DNA from: JACKAQ01 sp020634975 [NCBI: Calditrichia bacterium]
GTDB lineage: Bacteria; Calditrichota; Calditrichia; RBG-13-44-9
Length of the DNA: 64,000 nucleotides
NCBI GenBank assembly: GCA_020634975.1
Contig: JACKAQ010000001.1
Span: 2,480,001 to 2,544,000, forward strand
Direction of reading: 5' to 3'
Shown: one piece after another, positions 17,266 to 25,561 of the stretch
Layout of the letters: each line of letters starts with the position of its first letter
Numbering within the stretch: position 1 is the stretch's first letter
The notes under the pieces: generated by a model
Database searches by the model: none
Seen by the model: only the letters and a program-made list of their open reading frames with translations
What the model was told of the DNA's origin: nothing
Position numbers and translations under genes: made by a program

Positions 17266-17711
17266 TTTAACTCCGTATAATTTGGTAAATCGTTTAAAAA
17301 CTGCAGGTTGCCGTCCTCGAAAAGCTGGCAGCAAAAGTGATCCATTCCATTGCTCACCAGCAAGTACGGCGCGTGCAGCACGCTGTTGTAAGTGGCGATC
17401 TGCACAAACGTTTCCTCATTGATGGGCACATCCGGCGCTTTGCATTCGGCGATCAATTTCGGCTGCATTTCCCGGTCAAAAGCGACCACATCGCAGCGGC
17501 GGCTGGCGGTGTACACCTTCAGCGTGGCTTCAATTTGCATCAATCCGCGCGGGAAACCGCGTTCGCGAATCAAAAATTGCACCAGATGCTGGCGCACCCA
17601 TTCTTCCGGTGTCAGCGCCACATATTTTTTGCGTAACTCGTCAAAAATCTGTGGTTTATCGCTGATGGTTTGCACCCGGAAATCGTACTGCGGGAAGTTG
17701 AGTATCGGCAT
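17262..17711 (-). CDS. HsdR N-terminal domain protein (PD-(D/E)XK nuclease fold)
   Basis: About 149 aa, matching the small stand-alone 'type I restriction enzyme R protein N-terminus' family seen in Bacteroidetes and relatives. A PD-(D/E)xK site is visible as D74 (RRCDVVAFD) and E89-x-K91 (IAECKAP). The preceding VRQHLVQFLIRERGFP and IEATLKVY are also typical. No helicase domain or restriction-modification partners are nearby, so a role in restriction is doubtful; the true function is unknown. The start is uncertain: ATG at 17711 has no clear ribosome-binding site, and in-frame GTG codons at 17717 and 17738 are alternatives. Its stop overlaps the rsmA start. Confidence 0.75.
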   Translation of the reverse strand: MPILNFPQYDFRVQTISDKPQIFDELRKKYVALTPEEWVRQHLVQFLIRERGFPRGLMQIEATLKVYTASRRCDVVAFDREMQPKLIAECKAPDVPINEETFVQIATYNSVLHAPYLLVSNGMDHFCCQLFEDGNLQFLNDLPNYTELK

Positions 17712-17858
17712 TTCCACGATGGGAACGTATCTCCACACTTGTAATTTTACATTTTCTCGATTAATTTACGCAATTATTCGCAAAACCGGGTTGCGATTCA
17801 TTACGCAATCGAGCATGGATAAATAATAAATTCTGTAACTTGGCACAACTTTAATTAT

Positions 17859-17880
17859 CAATCAATTATAATCGATTGAA
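17859..17880 (+). promoter_or_regulatory. candidate fabF promoter with dyad-symmetric operator
   Basis: A TATAAT hexamer at 17868-17873 lies about 45 nt upstream of the fabF ATG. It sits in the centre of a 22-bp dyad whose outer arms are TCAATC (17859-17864) and GATTGA (17875-17880); only two symmetric positions break the palindrome. A TTGGCA at 17841 is 21 nt from the TATAAT, which is longer than ideal for a -35 box. A repressor overlapping the -10 region is inference. Confidence 0.4.
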
Positions 17881-17918
17881 TTGAATTTGAAAAACGTTAC
17901 AAAACGGAGATGAGATAG

Positions 17919-19190
17919 ATGAGTAAATCGCGTACAATTACCCTGAAACGGGTGGTCGTTACCGGAATGGGTGCGCTCACGCCGATTGGCAACGATTTGC
18001 AAACATTCTGGAAAAATCTGACGGCCGGTGTCAGCGGCGCGGCGCCGATCACGCATTTCGATGCCAGCCAGTTCCGCACCCAGTTTGCCTGCGAACTGAA
18101 AAATTTTGATCCGCTGGATCATCTGGATCGCAAAGAAGCCAAACGGATGGACCCGTACACCCAATATGCCATGGTTTGCGCGGCCGAAGCCATTCGCGAT
18201 GCCGGAATGGATCTGGAAAAACTGGATAAAGATCGCATTGGCGTCATTTGGGCATCGGGTATCGGCGGACTGAACACCTTTCAGGAAGAGATCAGCAAAT
18301 ACGCCACCGGCGACGGGCGACCGCGTTTCAACCCGTTTTTTATCCCGAAAAAAATTGCCAACATCGCTTCCGGCATGATTTCCATGGAATACAAATTTCG
18401 CGGTATAAATCTGGCGACGGTAACAGCCTGCGCCTCGTCCACCAATGCGTTGATCGATGCGTTCAACTACATCCGGCTGGGCAAGGCGAATATCATCGTT
18501 TCCGGCGGATCGGAAGCGGCGGTAACTGCGGCGGGTATCGGCGGTTTCAACGCGATGAAAGCGCTCTCCGAACGGAACGATTCACCGGAAACGGCATCGC
18601 GCCCGTTTGACGTGGATCGCGACGGATTTGTGCTCGGCGAAGGTGCCGGATGCCTGATTCTGGAAGATCTGGATCATGCCAAAGCACGCGGTGCCAAGAT
18701 TTACGCGGAAGTAATCGGCGGCGGTATCAGCGCGGATGCGTATCACCTGACCGGGACACACCCGGAAGGCGAAGGCGCGGTTTTGGCGATGACCGCAGCG
18801 CTGGACGATGCGCAAATTACGCCGGCGGATGTCGATCACATCAACATGCATGCAACTTCCACGCCGCTCGGCGATGTGAGCGAAGCGAAAGCGATTCACC
18901 GGTTGTTCAAACATTCGCTGGATAAAGTTAACCTCAGTGCCACCAAATCGATGACCGGACACCTGCTCGGCGCAGCGGGTGCAGCGGAAAGCATCGCAGC
19001 AGTGCTGTCCATTGTGGACGGCGTTATTCCGCCGACAATTAACACCAAAAATATCGATCCGGAAATGCCGGAGGGATTGAATTACACCCTCGGCAAAGCC
19101 GTAAAACGCCCGGTGAATATTGCGATGAGCAACACCTTTGGTTTTGGCGGACACAATGCCATTACTGTTTTCCAGAAATTTGAGGACTGA
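17919..19190 (+). CDS. fabF: beta-ketoacyl-[acyl-carrier-protein] synthase II
   Basis: A 423-aa condensing enzyme that extends fatty acyl-ACP with malonyl-ACP. The Cys-His-His triad is visible at C171 (VTACASSTNAL), H311 (NMHATSTPLGD) and H348 (KSMTGHLLGAAG). The N-terminal VVVTGMGALTPIGND and C-terminal NTFGFGGHNA are also diagnostic. The ATG has ACGGAGATGAGATAG upstream. It stands alone, with no acpP or other fab genes next to it. It has its own promoter region at 17739-17918 and a bidirectional terminator downstream. FabF rather than FabB is favoured by overall similarity and length. Confidence 0.95.
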   Translation: MSKSRTITLKRVVVTGMGALTPIGNDLQTFWKNLTAGVSGAAPITHFDASQFRTQFACELKNFDPLDHLDRKEAKRMDPYTQYAMVCAAEAIRDAGMDLEKLDKDRIGVIWASGIGGLNTFQEEISKYATGDGRPRFNPFFIPKKIANIASGMISMEYKFRGINLATVTACASSTNALIDAFNYIRLGKANIIVSGGSEAAVTAAGIGGFNAMKALSERNDSPETASRPFDVDRDGFVLGEGAGCLILEDLDHAKARGAKIYAEVIGGGISADAYHLTGTHPEGEGAVLAMTAALDDAQITPADVDHINMHATSTPLGDVSEAKAIHRLFKHSLDKVNLSATKSMTGHLLGAAGAAESIAAVLSIVDGVIPPTINTKNIDPEMPEGLNYTLGKAVKRPVNIAMSNTFGFGGHNAITVFQKFED

Positions 19191-21484
19191 TTTTTTGCAC
19201 AAAAAAAACCGGGCGAGAGTTTTCGCCCGGTTTTTTTAAACGATCTTCTTCTGTTACAAATTTCCTTCCAAAATTCCAGCATCCGGTTATACCTGTGAAT
19301 CAGCGCCGCATTATCAGCAAAGCCGTGTTTGCGCATGGGATAGAACATCATATCAAACATGATGTTGTGCTGGATCAACTCCTCGATAAACGCCCAACTG
19401 TTTTGCGGATGCACGTTATCGTCATACGTGCCGTGCACCAGCAGCAGCCGGCCGTGCAGATTTTTGGCGGTTTTCACAAACGAGGTTTTTTCGTAGCCTT
19501 CCGGGTTGTCCTGCGGGCGTTTCATGGCAAATTCGCCCCATTTGGTGTCGTAATAATGCCAGTCGGTTACCGGTGCGCCGGAGATACCCGCCTTAAATTC
19601 CTGCGTATTCGTGAGCAAGTTCAGCGTAAAACTGCCGCCGCCGCTCCAGCCCCAAACGCCCACACGATCCGCATCGATATACGGCTGATTTTTCAGCCAG
19701 CGGATGCCATCGACGATATCCGCCACTTCTCGGGGACCGGACATCAGCAAGTTGAGGCGATTTTCCAGTTTTTTGCTGATCGCTGTGGCGGCGGGGTGGT
19801 CAAATCGCACCACGAGATATCCGGCATCTAACAGCATGTTATCAAAGAAGATAGAGCTGCCACGCCACTGGTTGAACACCGTCGGCGCAGAAGGTCCGGC
19901 ATACACATAATAAATCAGCGGATATTTTTTGGACGGATCAAAATCCTTTGGTTTCAAAATTTCCGCGGGCATCGGGAAGCCGTCGGTAGTCGGAATCGTG
20001 AACAATTCCGGATATTGCAGATCAAATTTACTCAACAGTTCCGGTCGCGGTTTGGCAATGGTGTGCAGCAATTTGCCGTTTTTGTCGTGCAGCGTGAGTT
20101 CGGGCATGGTGCGGATATCTGAAAAATTATCGAAATAATATTCGCCGTTCGGCGAGAAGAAAATCTGGTGCACGCCATCGCGTTTGGTGAGTCGCTGCAT
20201 GTTTTTGCCGTTCATTTTCACGCGGTACAAATGCCGCTCCACCGAAGATTTTTCCAGCGCCGTAAAATACACCCAACCGTTTTTTTCATCGATCGATGAA
20301 ACGGATTGGCGAAACCAGAAAACGCCGCCGGATGAGCGCAGCGCCCATTCGCCTTTGGTGACCGCCGTGGCATTTTTGCCGTCCATCCCGATGCGATACA
20401 AATGCGCGTATCCGCTGCGTTCGGACTGCCACAGAAAATGTTGGTTGTCTTTCAGAAAATACAAATCGTCGTTGATGTTCACCCACGCCGTGTCGGTTTC
20501 GCTCATCACAAACGATGCTTTGGCGTCGCTGCGATCCACAAAATAAAGCTCCAGTTCGGTCTGGGCGCGATTCATCGTTTGCACGCTCACCCGTTTGCCG
20601 TCCGGCAGCCATTTTACCCGGCAAATGTATTCGTAGCCGTGATTGTCGATTTCCATCCACACGGGTTCAGGATTATCAATTTCGACCAGGCCAACATGCA
20701 CCAGCGGATTCGGCGTGCCGACTTTGGGGTAGCGCTGGGTGATCACGCGCGGCACCTGCGGTTTGAAATCAACGTAATGCATCAAATCCACCATCGATTC
20801 ATCCGTTTGCAAAAACGCCAGCGCCCGCGAATCCGGCGACCACCAGTAGCCGAGATCCTGCCGCCCGAAAATTTCTTCCCAATACACCCAGCTTACCGTG
20901 CCGTTGAGAATCGTTTCCGAGCCGGTTTTGGTGAGGCGAATTTCCTTTCCGTGAGCGATGTCGAACACATACAAATCGTTATTTCGAACGAACGCCAGCT
21001 TTTGTCCGTCCGGCGAAAAACGCACCGATTTTTCTGCTGCGTCGGTTTTTGTGAGTTGCCGGAACGCCGATTTGGCGATGTCCAGCACAAAAATATCGTT
21101 GTTGAACAGATATGACGCGTAGCTGCCCTGTTCGTTGAATTCCAGCGGCCACGCCAATCGACTGGTAGAATCCGCTTCGCCAACCAGCGATTGCAAACTG
21201 GCGATGGCTGCTGCGCGATCGATCATCGGCGTGCGTTTGCCGGATTTCGGATCCAATCGTTCAAAATTGCGTTCGGCTTTCGGCACCCGCAGATCGAACA
21301 GCACAGCGCTGTTATCGGATAGCCAGGTGAATTTCGGCACATCGTCCACGGCTTTGCCCGCTGCGCTGTAAATCCACTCAGCCGTCATTTTTTCCGGCTG
21401 CTGCGCGGCAGCGGAAACGAGCAAAATAATGGACAGCGCAGCAAGCAGGTTGCGCCAAATTGTGGCAAATCGGGGAAATCGCAT
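19082..21484 (-). CDS. dipeptidyl peptidase IV family serine peptidase (S9B), probable 3' frameshift
   Basis: A secreted prolyl-dipeptidyl peptidase with a signal peptide (LLAALSIILLVSAAAQQ). An N-terminal beta-propeller (GTVSWVYWEEIFGR, YWWSPDSRALAFLQTDE) is followed by a C-terminal alpha/beta hydrolase. The catalytic triad is S614 (GWSGGG), Asp near 688 (GTYDDNVHPQNS) and H720 (MRKHGF). As written, the frame continues 56 residues past FWKE, through the terminator at 19203-19236 and antisense into fabF. Adding one base in the AAA/TTT run near 19262 would give FWKENL followed by a stop at 19256-19254, the normal family ending. So the true 3' end is probably 19254 (about 743 aa), with a 1-nt deletion that is either real or a sequencing error. 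GAGGT precedes the ATG. Confidence 0.88.
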   Translation of the reverse strand: MRFPRFATIWRNLLAALSIILLVSAAAQQPEKMTAEWIYSAAGKAVDDVPKFTWLSDNSAVLFDLRVPKAERNFERLDPKSGKRTPMIDRAAAIASLQSLVGEADSTSRLAWPLEFNEQGSYASYLFNNDIFVLDIAKSAFRQLTKTDAAEKSVRFSPDGQKLAFVRNNDLYVFDIAHGKEIRLTKTGSETILNGTVSWVYWEEIFGRQDLGYWWSPDSRALAFLQTDESMVDLMHYVDFKPQVPRVITQRYPKVGTPNPLVHVGLVEIDNPEPVWMEIDNHGYEYICRVKWLPDGKRVSVQTMNRAQTELELYFVDRSDAKASFVMSETDTAWVNINDDLYFLKDNQHFLWQSERSGYAHLYRIGMDGKNATAVTKGEWALRSSGGVFWFRQSVSSIDEKNGWVYFTALEKSSVERHLYRVKMNGKNMQRLTKRDGVHQIFFSPNGEYYFDNFSDIRTMPELTLHDKNGKLLHTIAKPRPELLSKFDLQYPELFTIPTTDGFPMPAEILKPKDFDPSKKYPLIYYVYAGPSAPTVFNQWRGSSIFFDNMLLDAGYLVVRFDHPAATAISKKLENRLNLLMSGPREVADIVDGIRWLKNQPYIDADRVGVWGWSGGGSFTLNLLTNTQEFKAGISGAPVTDWHYYDTKWGEFAMKRPQDNPEGYEKTSFVKTAKNLHGRLLLVHGTYDDNVHPQNSWAFIEELIQHNIMFDMMFYPMRKHGFADNAALIHRYNRMLEFWKEICNRRRSFKKTGRKLSPGFFCAKNQSSNFWKTVMALCPPKPKVLLIAIFTGRFTALPRV
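19203..19236. terminator. bidirectional rho-independent terminator between fabF and DPP IV gene
   Basis: AAAAAACCGGGCGA (19203-19216) pairs perfectly with TCGCCCGGTTTTTT (19223-19236) around a 6-nt loop. A-runs on the left and T-runs on the right make it work in both directions. It lies 12 nt after the fabF stop. The minus-strand peptidase reading frame runs straight through it, which supports loss of the peptidase's normal stop codon. Confidence 0.9.
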
Positions 21485-21562
21485 GACAGAACCTCATCGT
21501 TTGGTTGAACAGCGGCTGATCGCGAAATCGCGATATTCAAACCGGAAATTGCTGGTATTTAT

Positions 21563-21664
21563 TTGACAGGATTACAGGATAAACAAGATCGCGGATCAAC
21601 ACAATTGAATGTTTAAAGATTGTTTTTTATAAAGTTATCTGGTCAATCCTGTTTATCCTGTCAA
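21563..21664. repeat. inverted pair of ACAGGAT-type short repeats
   Basis: The left copy (about 21563-21590) reads TTGACAGGATTACAGGATAA and onward. The right copy (about 21642-21664) is its reverse complement in the shared core, ACAGGATAAACA. Each copy holds two ACAGGAT-like heptamers. Similar ACAGGATTTACAGGAT-type sequences are interspersed in many bacterial genomes. They could pair in RNA, with a loop of about 50 nt, but there is no T-tract. Confidence 0.6.
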
Positions 21665-21737
21665 CAATAATTCCTGACAAGTTTAATCATTTTCAACCAA
21701 TTAACAAACGGGCGATGACACTCTGCCGGCGAAAAAT

Positions 21738-21771
21738 CGGGTGCACCCGTTCGAACCCGTTGGATCGAACG
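21738..21771 (+). promoter_or_regulatory. overlapping stem-forming segments in TonB-receptor leader
   Basis: A perfect 12-bp palindrome, CGGGTGCACCCG (21738-21749), overlaps by 2 nt the left arm of a second hairpin. That hairpin has CGTTCGA (21748-21754) pairing with TCGAACG (21765-21771). The two stems compete for the shared bases. They sit about 170 nt before the receptor start. Whether they act as an operator or as an RNA switch cannot be told from sequence. Confidence 0.35.
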
Positions 21772-21939
21772 AATTTGCAGGTTCTGACCAATGGGCAGGA
21801 GCGATTCCGGCACGACAGCAGTTTATTTTTGACAAAAATTAACTGCAAAGGCGCGAATGGTAAATGGTAAAAAGAAATACTTTCAAAATACTTTTTGCGC
21901 TTTGCGGCAAAAAATAAAAAAAGACATGGGAGGAAAAAA

Positions 21940-24255
21940 TTGAGCGTTCGATTGGAAAAAACAATCATTGCCGGATGGCTGATTTGCCAACTTTTGACGG
22001 TTGCGGCAATCGCGCAAAACCGCACGCCGGGCGGGAATATCAAAGGAACAGTGACGGATCGCGAAACGCATGCGGCGCTGGTTGGCGCAAATGTGCTGCT
22101 CACCGGAACGGGGAACGGCGCATCCACAGACGCGGACGGCAATTTCGTGATTCTGGATGTGCCCGCCGGAAATTATACGCTGCAATTCAGCTATCTCGGG
22201 TACGAGCCGTTTGCCCAAACGGATGTGATCGTCAAGCCCGGACGAAGTACTTTTGTGGATGCATCGCTGAAAATATCCGCGGTTTCGGCGGCGGAAGTGA
22301 CCGTTTCCGGCGGCTATTTTTCACAAAATGACAACCAGCCGGTGAGCAGCACCGGCTTTTCCGCAGAGGAAATTCGTCGCGCGCCCGGTTCCGCCGGCGA
22401 TGTCAGCCGTATTTTGATGAGCCTGCCCGCCGTCGCGAAAGTCAACGACCAGTCCAACAGCCTCATCGTTCGCGGCGGCAGCCCCACGGAAAACGCCTTT
22501 TTTGTGGATAACATCGAGATTCCCAACATCAACCATTTTCCCACTCAGGGATCGTCCGGCGGTCCGATCGGGCTGCTGAATGTCGATTTCATCGAATCCG
22601 TGAATTTTGCTGCGGGCGGTTTTTCCGCAGCGCACGGCAACCGGCTTTCGTCGGTGATGGAAATCGAGTTCCGCGAGGGCAATCGCGACGGGCTGGAAGC
22701 GCAGCTCGACCTGAATTTTGCGGGATTCGGCGGCATCGCCGAGGGTCCGCTGCCGGGCAATCGCGGTTCGTGGCTGCTTTCCGTGCGGCGCAGCTTTCTC
22801 GATCTGCTGGTCGATGCGCTGGATGCGGGAACGGATATCGCGCCGCGCTACGGCGATGTGCAGGGCAAGCTGGTGTTCGACATCAACCCCTCGCACCAAT
22901 TGCAACTGCTGAGCATCACCGGCGATGATCACTCCGAATCTGATCTGGAAACCGCACGCGACAATGACATGCTGGCTTTCGGCACGCAGGATTATCTCGA
23001 ACACACCGGCGGCATTAACTGGCGAGCGATCTGGGGCGGGCACGGCTACTCGAACACATCGCTGGCGTTCACCGCCAATCGCTGGGAAGAGGATTATCGC
23101 GAAACGGTCAGCGATGCGCAAATTGTCCAAAATCGGTCGCAAGAAAATGTTGCCAAATTCAGGAATATCAATTATTTGCGATTGTCCCCAAAACATGCGC
23201 TGGAATTTGGAATCGATGCAAAATATTTTTTCAACGATTACCGGAATGTGTATGGCGAATACACCGATGTGCTCGGAAATCCCGTGCCGGGCGCCACGCT
23301 GGACAGCGATTTCTCCGCGCAAAGCGTTGGCGGATTTCTGAACTACGTCGCCAAACCTGCAGCAAAATTGACCGCGACTTTGGGCGTGCGAACGGATTAT
23401 TTTTCGGTGGGAGAGCAGGTGCAACTTTCGCCGCGACTGGCGCTGGATTATCAACTCAGCGAACGGACGTCGTTCAGCTTTGCGACGGGCGTTTATCGCC
23501 AGCAGTTACCGCTGTTGATGCTCGCCCAAAATCCGCAACTGCACGATCTCGATTCGCCGGAAGCAACTCATTTTGTGTTTGGCACGAAATATCTGCTCAC
23601 GGAAAATACCCGGCTGTCGCTGGAATTTTACCAGAAAAATTACCGCCATTTTCCGGTCGATCCCACCCAACCCGGACTGTTTTTGGTGGATGAATTGTAT
23701 TACGGCTACGGATTTTTTCTGAATCACAGCACGGTTGCGGGCAATGCAAAAGCGCTGTCGCGCGGGGTGGAATTGCTGATCCAGAAAAAACTGGTCGAGA
23801 AAGTTTACGGGCTGGCCAGCGCGTCGTATTTTACCTCGCGATACCAAAATCCCGGTGAGAATTGGCGCAACCGCGTGTTCGATAATCGCTTCACTTTCAG
23901 CGTGGAGGGCGGATTCAAGCCAAACAATCGCTGGGAATTCAGCCTGCGCTGGATTTATGCGGGCGGTGCGCCGTACACGCCGTTTGATCTGACGACGTCA
24001 CGGGCGCAGCGTCGCGGTGTGCTGGATGCCAATCGCATCAATACCGCGCGATACCCGGATTATCATTCGCTGAATGTGCGCTTCGACCGGCGGTTTCTGC
24101 TGCAGCATACGAACATCATTTTTTACCTGAGCGTGTGGAACGCTTACAATCGCAAAAATGTGGCGCAATATTTCTGGAATGCTACGGAAAATGCACCGGA
24201 CGCCATTTCCCAGTGGACGCTGTTGCCCATTTTCGGGCTGGAAGTTGAGTTCTGA
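21940..24255 (+). CDS. TonB-dependent outer-membrane receptor with carboxypeptidase-like N-terminal domain
   Basis: About 771 aa. After a signal peptide ending near AAIAQN come three parts. A carboxypeptidase regulatory-like domain (about residues 26-110) has GTVTDRETHAALVGANVLL and GNFVILDVPAGNYTL. A TonB plug (about 115-230) has NSLIVRGGSPTENAFFVDNIEIPN. A long 22-strand-type barrel ends in LEVEF. It should import an unknown ligand across the outer membrane using TonB energy. I start at TTG 21940, because GGGAGG lies 6 nt upstream and the signal peptide follows; an in-frame ATG at 21895 has no such site. An AraC-type regulator lies 136 nt downstream on the same strand. No SusD-like partner is present. 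Confidence 0.88.
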   Translation: MSVRLEKTIIAGWLICQLLTVAAIAQNRTPGGNIKGTVTDRETHAALVGANVLLTGTGNGASTDADGNFVILDVPAGNYTLQFSYLGYEPFAQTDVIVKPGRSTFVDASLKISAVSAAEVTVSGGYFSQNDNQPVSSTGFSAEEIRRAPGSAGDVSRILMSLPAVAKVNDQSNSLIVRGGSPTENAFFVDNIEIPNINHFPTQGSSGGPIGLLNVDFIESVNFAAGGFSAAHGNRLSSVMEIEFREGNRDGLEAQLDLNFAGFGGIAEGPLPGNRGSWLLSVRRSFLDLLVDALDAGTDIAPRYGDVQGKLVFDINPSHQLQLLSITGDDHSESDLETARDNDMLAFGTQDYLEHTGGINWRAIWGGHGYSNTSLAFTANRWEEDYRETVSDAQIVQNRSQENVAKFRNINYLRLSPKHALEFGIDAKYFFNDYRNVYGEYTDVLGNPVPGATLDSDFSAQSVGGFLNYVAKPAAKLTATLGVRTDYFSVGEQVQLSPRLALDYQLSERTSFSFATGVYRQQLPLLMLAQNPQLHDLDSPEATHFVFGTKYLLTENTRLSLEFYQKNYRHFPVDPTQPGLFLVDELYYGYGFFLNHSTVAGNAKALSRGVELLIQKKLVEKVYGLASASYFTSRYQNPGENWRNRVFDNRFTFSVEGGFKPNNRWEFSLRWIYAGGAPYTPFDLTTSRAQRRGVLDANRINTARYPDYHSLNVRFDRRFLLQHTNIIFYLSVWNAYNRKNVAQYFWNATENAPDAISQWTLLPIFGLEVEF

Positions 24256-24272
24256 GTTTATCGAAAAATATT

Positions 24273-24300
24273 GTAGGGACGAACGGCCGTTCGCCCCTAC
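24273..24300. repeat. 28-bp palindromic repeat (GTAGGGG-type)
   Basis: GTAGGGACGAACGG (24273-24286) faces CCGTTCGCCCCTAC (24287-24300), with a single mismatch and no loop. It sits 17 nt after the TonB-receptor stop. The form GTAGGGGCGAACGG/CCGTTCGCCCCTAC is a very common intergenic palindrome in environmental bacterial genomes. It may end or stabilise the upstream transcript. Confidence 0.7.
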
Positions 24301-24391
24301 TCCAGTCAACTTTCGCTGTGGATTTGCCCCAAAAAGCCATAAATTGTTTCGCTGTTAAACTGAAATTGGTGGGCAAATTCCGGCGAAACGA

Positions 24392-25561
24392 ATGGCATTA
24401 CAATTCACAGACATCCTTTTGTTGCTCGGCGCGGTGCAGGGCTTTTTCCTCACGGCGCTGCTCTTCCAGAAAAGCCGTCGGCTTTTTGCCGACCGTTTTC
24501 TGGTGGTGATGATGCTTTTGTATTCTGTCATATTGGTAAACTTGCTGTTTTCCGAGATCGGAATTTATCAGTCCACGCCGCATTTGATGTTGCTCACCAC
24601 CAGCTTTCCTTTCCTGATTGGTCCGTTGCACTTTCTTTACGCCAAATACCTCATCGGTGGAAATATCAAAATAGAGAAAACGGACTGGCTGCATTTCCTG
24701 CCGTTTGTTTTGTTTTTGCTCTATTCCGTCGCCGGATTTTTGCGTTCCGGTGCGGAAATTATGGCAGCACAGCCGGATTTTGAGCGACTGATTATCCCGG
24801 CGGAATACCTGATTGTCAACTGGCTGCTGAGCATTCAGGGGCTAATTTACATGCTCCTCACGGTGCTGCTGCTGCGCCGCTATTCGAAATCGCTGGAATC
24901 GTTTTTCTCGTCGATTGAGAAAATCCGGCTCGACTGGCTGCGCATTTTAACGATGATTGTGCTGGCGTGCTGGCTGATATTTTTTGCCGAAAACACCCTG
25001 CTTTCCGCGGGCATCAACCTGTCGGGTTTTGATCTTTCATCGGTGCTGCTGGCTGTGGCGGTGTACACGGTGGGCTATTTTGGGTTGCTGAAAACCGACC
25101 CGTTTTTGCAACCACAATTTGTGGATGCGATGCACCGGCTGCCGGAAATACAGCCGGAAATGCCCGCTGAAAATGATGGTTCGTCCCGGAAATACCAGAA
25201 ATCCGGGCTGAGTGAGGATCGCGCAAAACGTATTCTGGCGGATTTGTTGGCGCTGATGGAAGCCGGAAAGGCATACACCCGCAGCGACCTCACACTGGCG
25301 GATATCGCCGAACAACTGTCGGTCACGCCGCACAATTTGTCAGAGGTGATCAACACACAGCTCAACCAGAATTTTTTTGATTTTATCAATCACTACCGCG
25401 TGGAAGCTGTAAAAAAAGACCTCTCAGATCGGCAAAAACAACACCTTACGATTCTGGCAATTGCGCTGGATGCGGGATTCAATTCCAAAACCGCGTTCAA
25501 CACCATTTTCAAAAAGCACACCGGAACCACACCCTCGGCGTTTCGCAATCATCCAAATTAA
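24392..25561 (+). CDS. AraC-family transcriptional regulator with N-terminal membrane domain
   Basis: A 389-aa protein. The N-terminal ~230 residues contain about seven hydrophobic helices (starting ILLLLGAVQGFFLTALLF, then MMLLYSVILVNLLF and so on). The C-terminal ~115 residues form an AraC double helix-turn-helix: SDLTLADIAEQLSVTPHNLSEVIN, FFDFINHYRVEAVKKDL and TILAIALDAGFNSKTAFNTIFKKHTGTTPSAFR. Such membrane-bound AraC regulators are frequent in Bacteroidetes and relatives and presumably sense a membrane or periplasmic signal. The TonB receptor upstream is a plausible target. It converges on a tiny minus-strand ORF (25558-25707) with a 4-nt overlap. Confidence 0.88.
   Translation: MALQFTDILLLLGAVQGFFLTALLFQKSRRLFADRFLVVMMLLYSVILVNLLFSEIGIYQSTPHLMLLTTSFPFLIGPLHFLYAKYLIGGNIKIEKTDWLHFLPFVLFLLYSVAGFLRSGAEIMAAQPDFERLIIPAEYLIVNWLLSIQGLIYMLLTVLLLRRYSKSLESFFSSIEKIRLDWLRILTMIVLACWLIFFAENTLLSAGINLSGFDLSSVLLAVAVYTVGYFGLLKTDPFLQPQFVDAMHRLPEIQPEMPAENDGSSRKYQKSGLSEDRAKRILADLLALMEAGKAYTRSDLTLADIAEQLSVTPHNLSEVINTQLNQNFFDFINHYRVEAVKKDLSDRQKQHLTILAIALDAGFNSKTAFNTIFKKHTGTTPSAFRNHPN

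Larger units (their letters stand above)
21485..21939. other. 455-bp intergenic region upstream of the TonB receptor
   Basis: It separates the divergent peptidase and TonB-receptor genes. It contains an inverted pair of ACAGGAT-type repeats (21563-21664), two overlapping stem-forming segments (21738-21771), and at the right end the GGGAGG ribosome-binding site of the receptor gene. I found no tRNA and no convincing ORF; reading frames on either strand here look unlike real proteins. Confidence 0.5.

Noticed and set aside
17262-17711. Part of a type I restriction-modification system
   Set aside because: Only the small HsdR-N domain is present; there is no helicase, HsdM or HsdS gene nearby, and it is coupled to rsmA.
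21735-21830. Possible tRNA because of a GTTCGAACC segment
   Set aside because: No acceptor stem, anticodon stem or CCA end can be folded around it; the segment is better explained as two hairpins.
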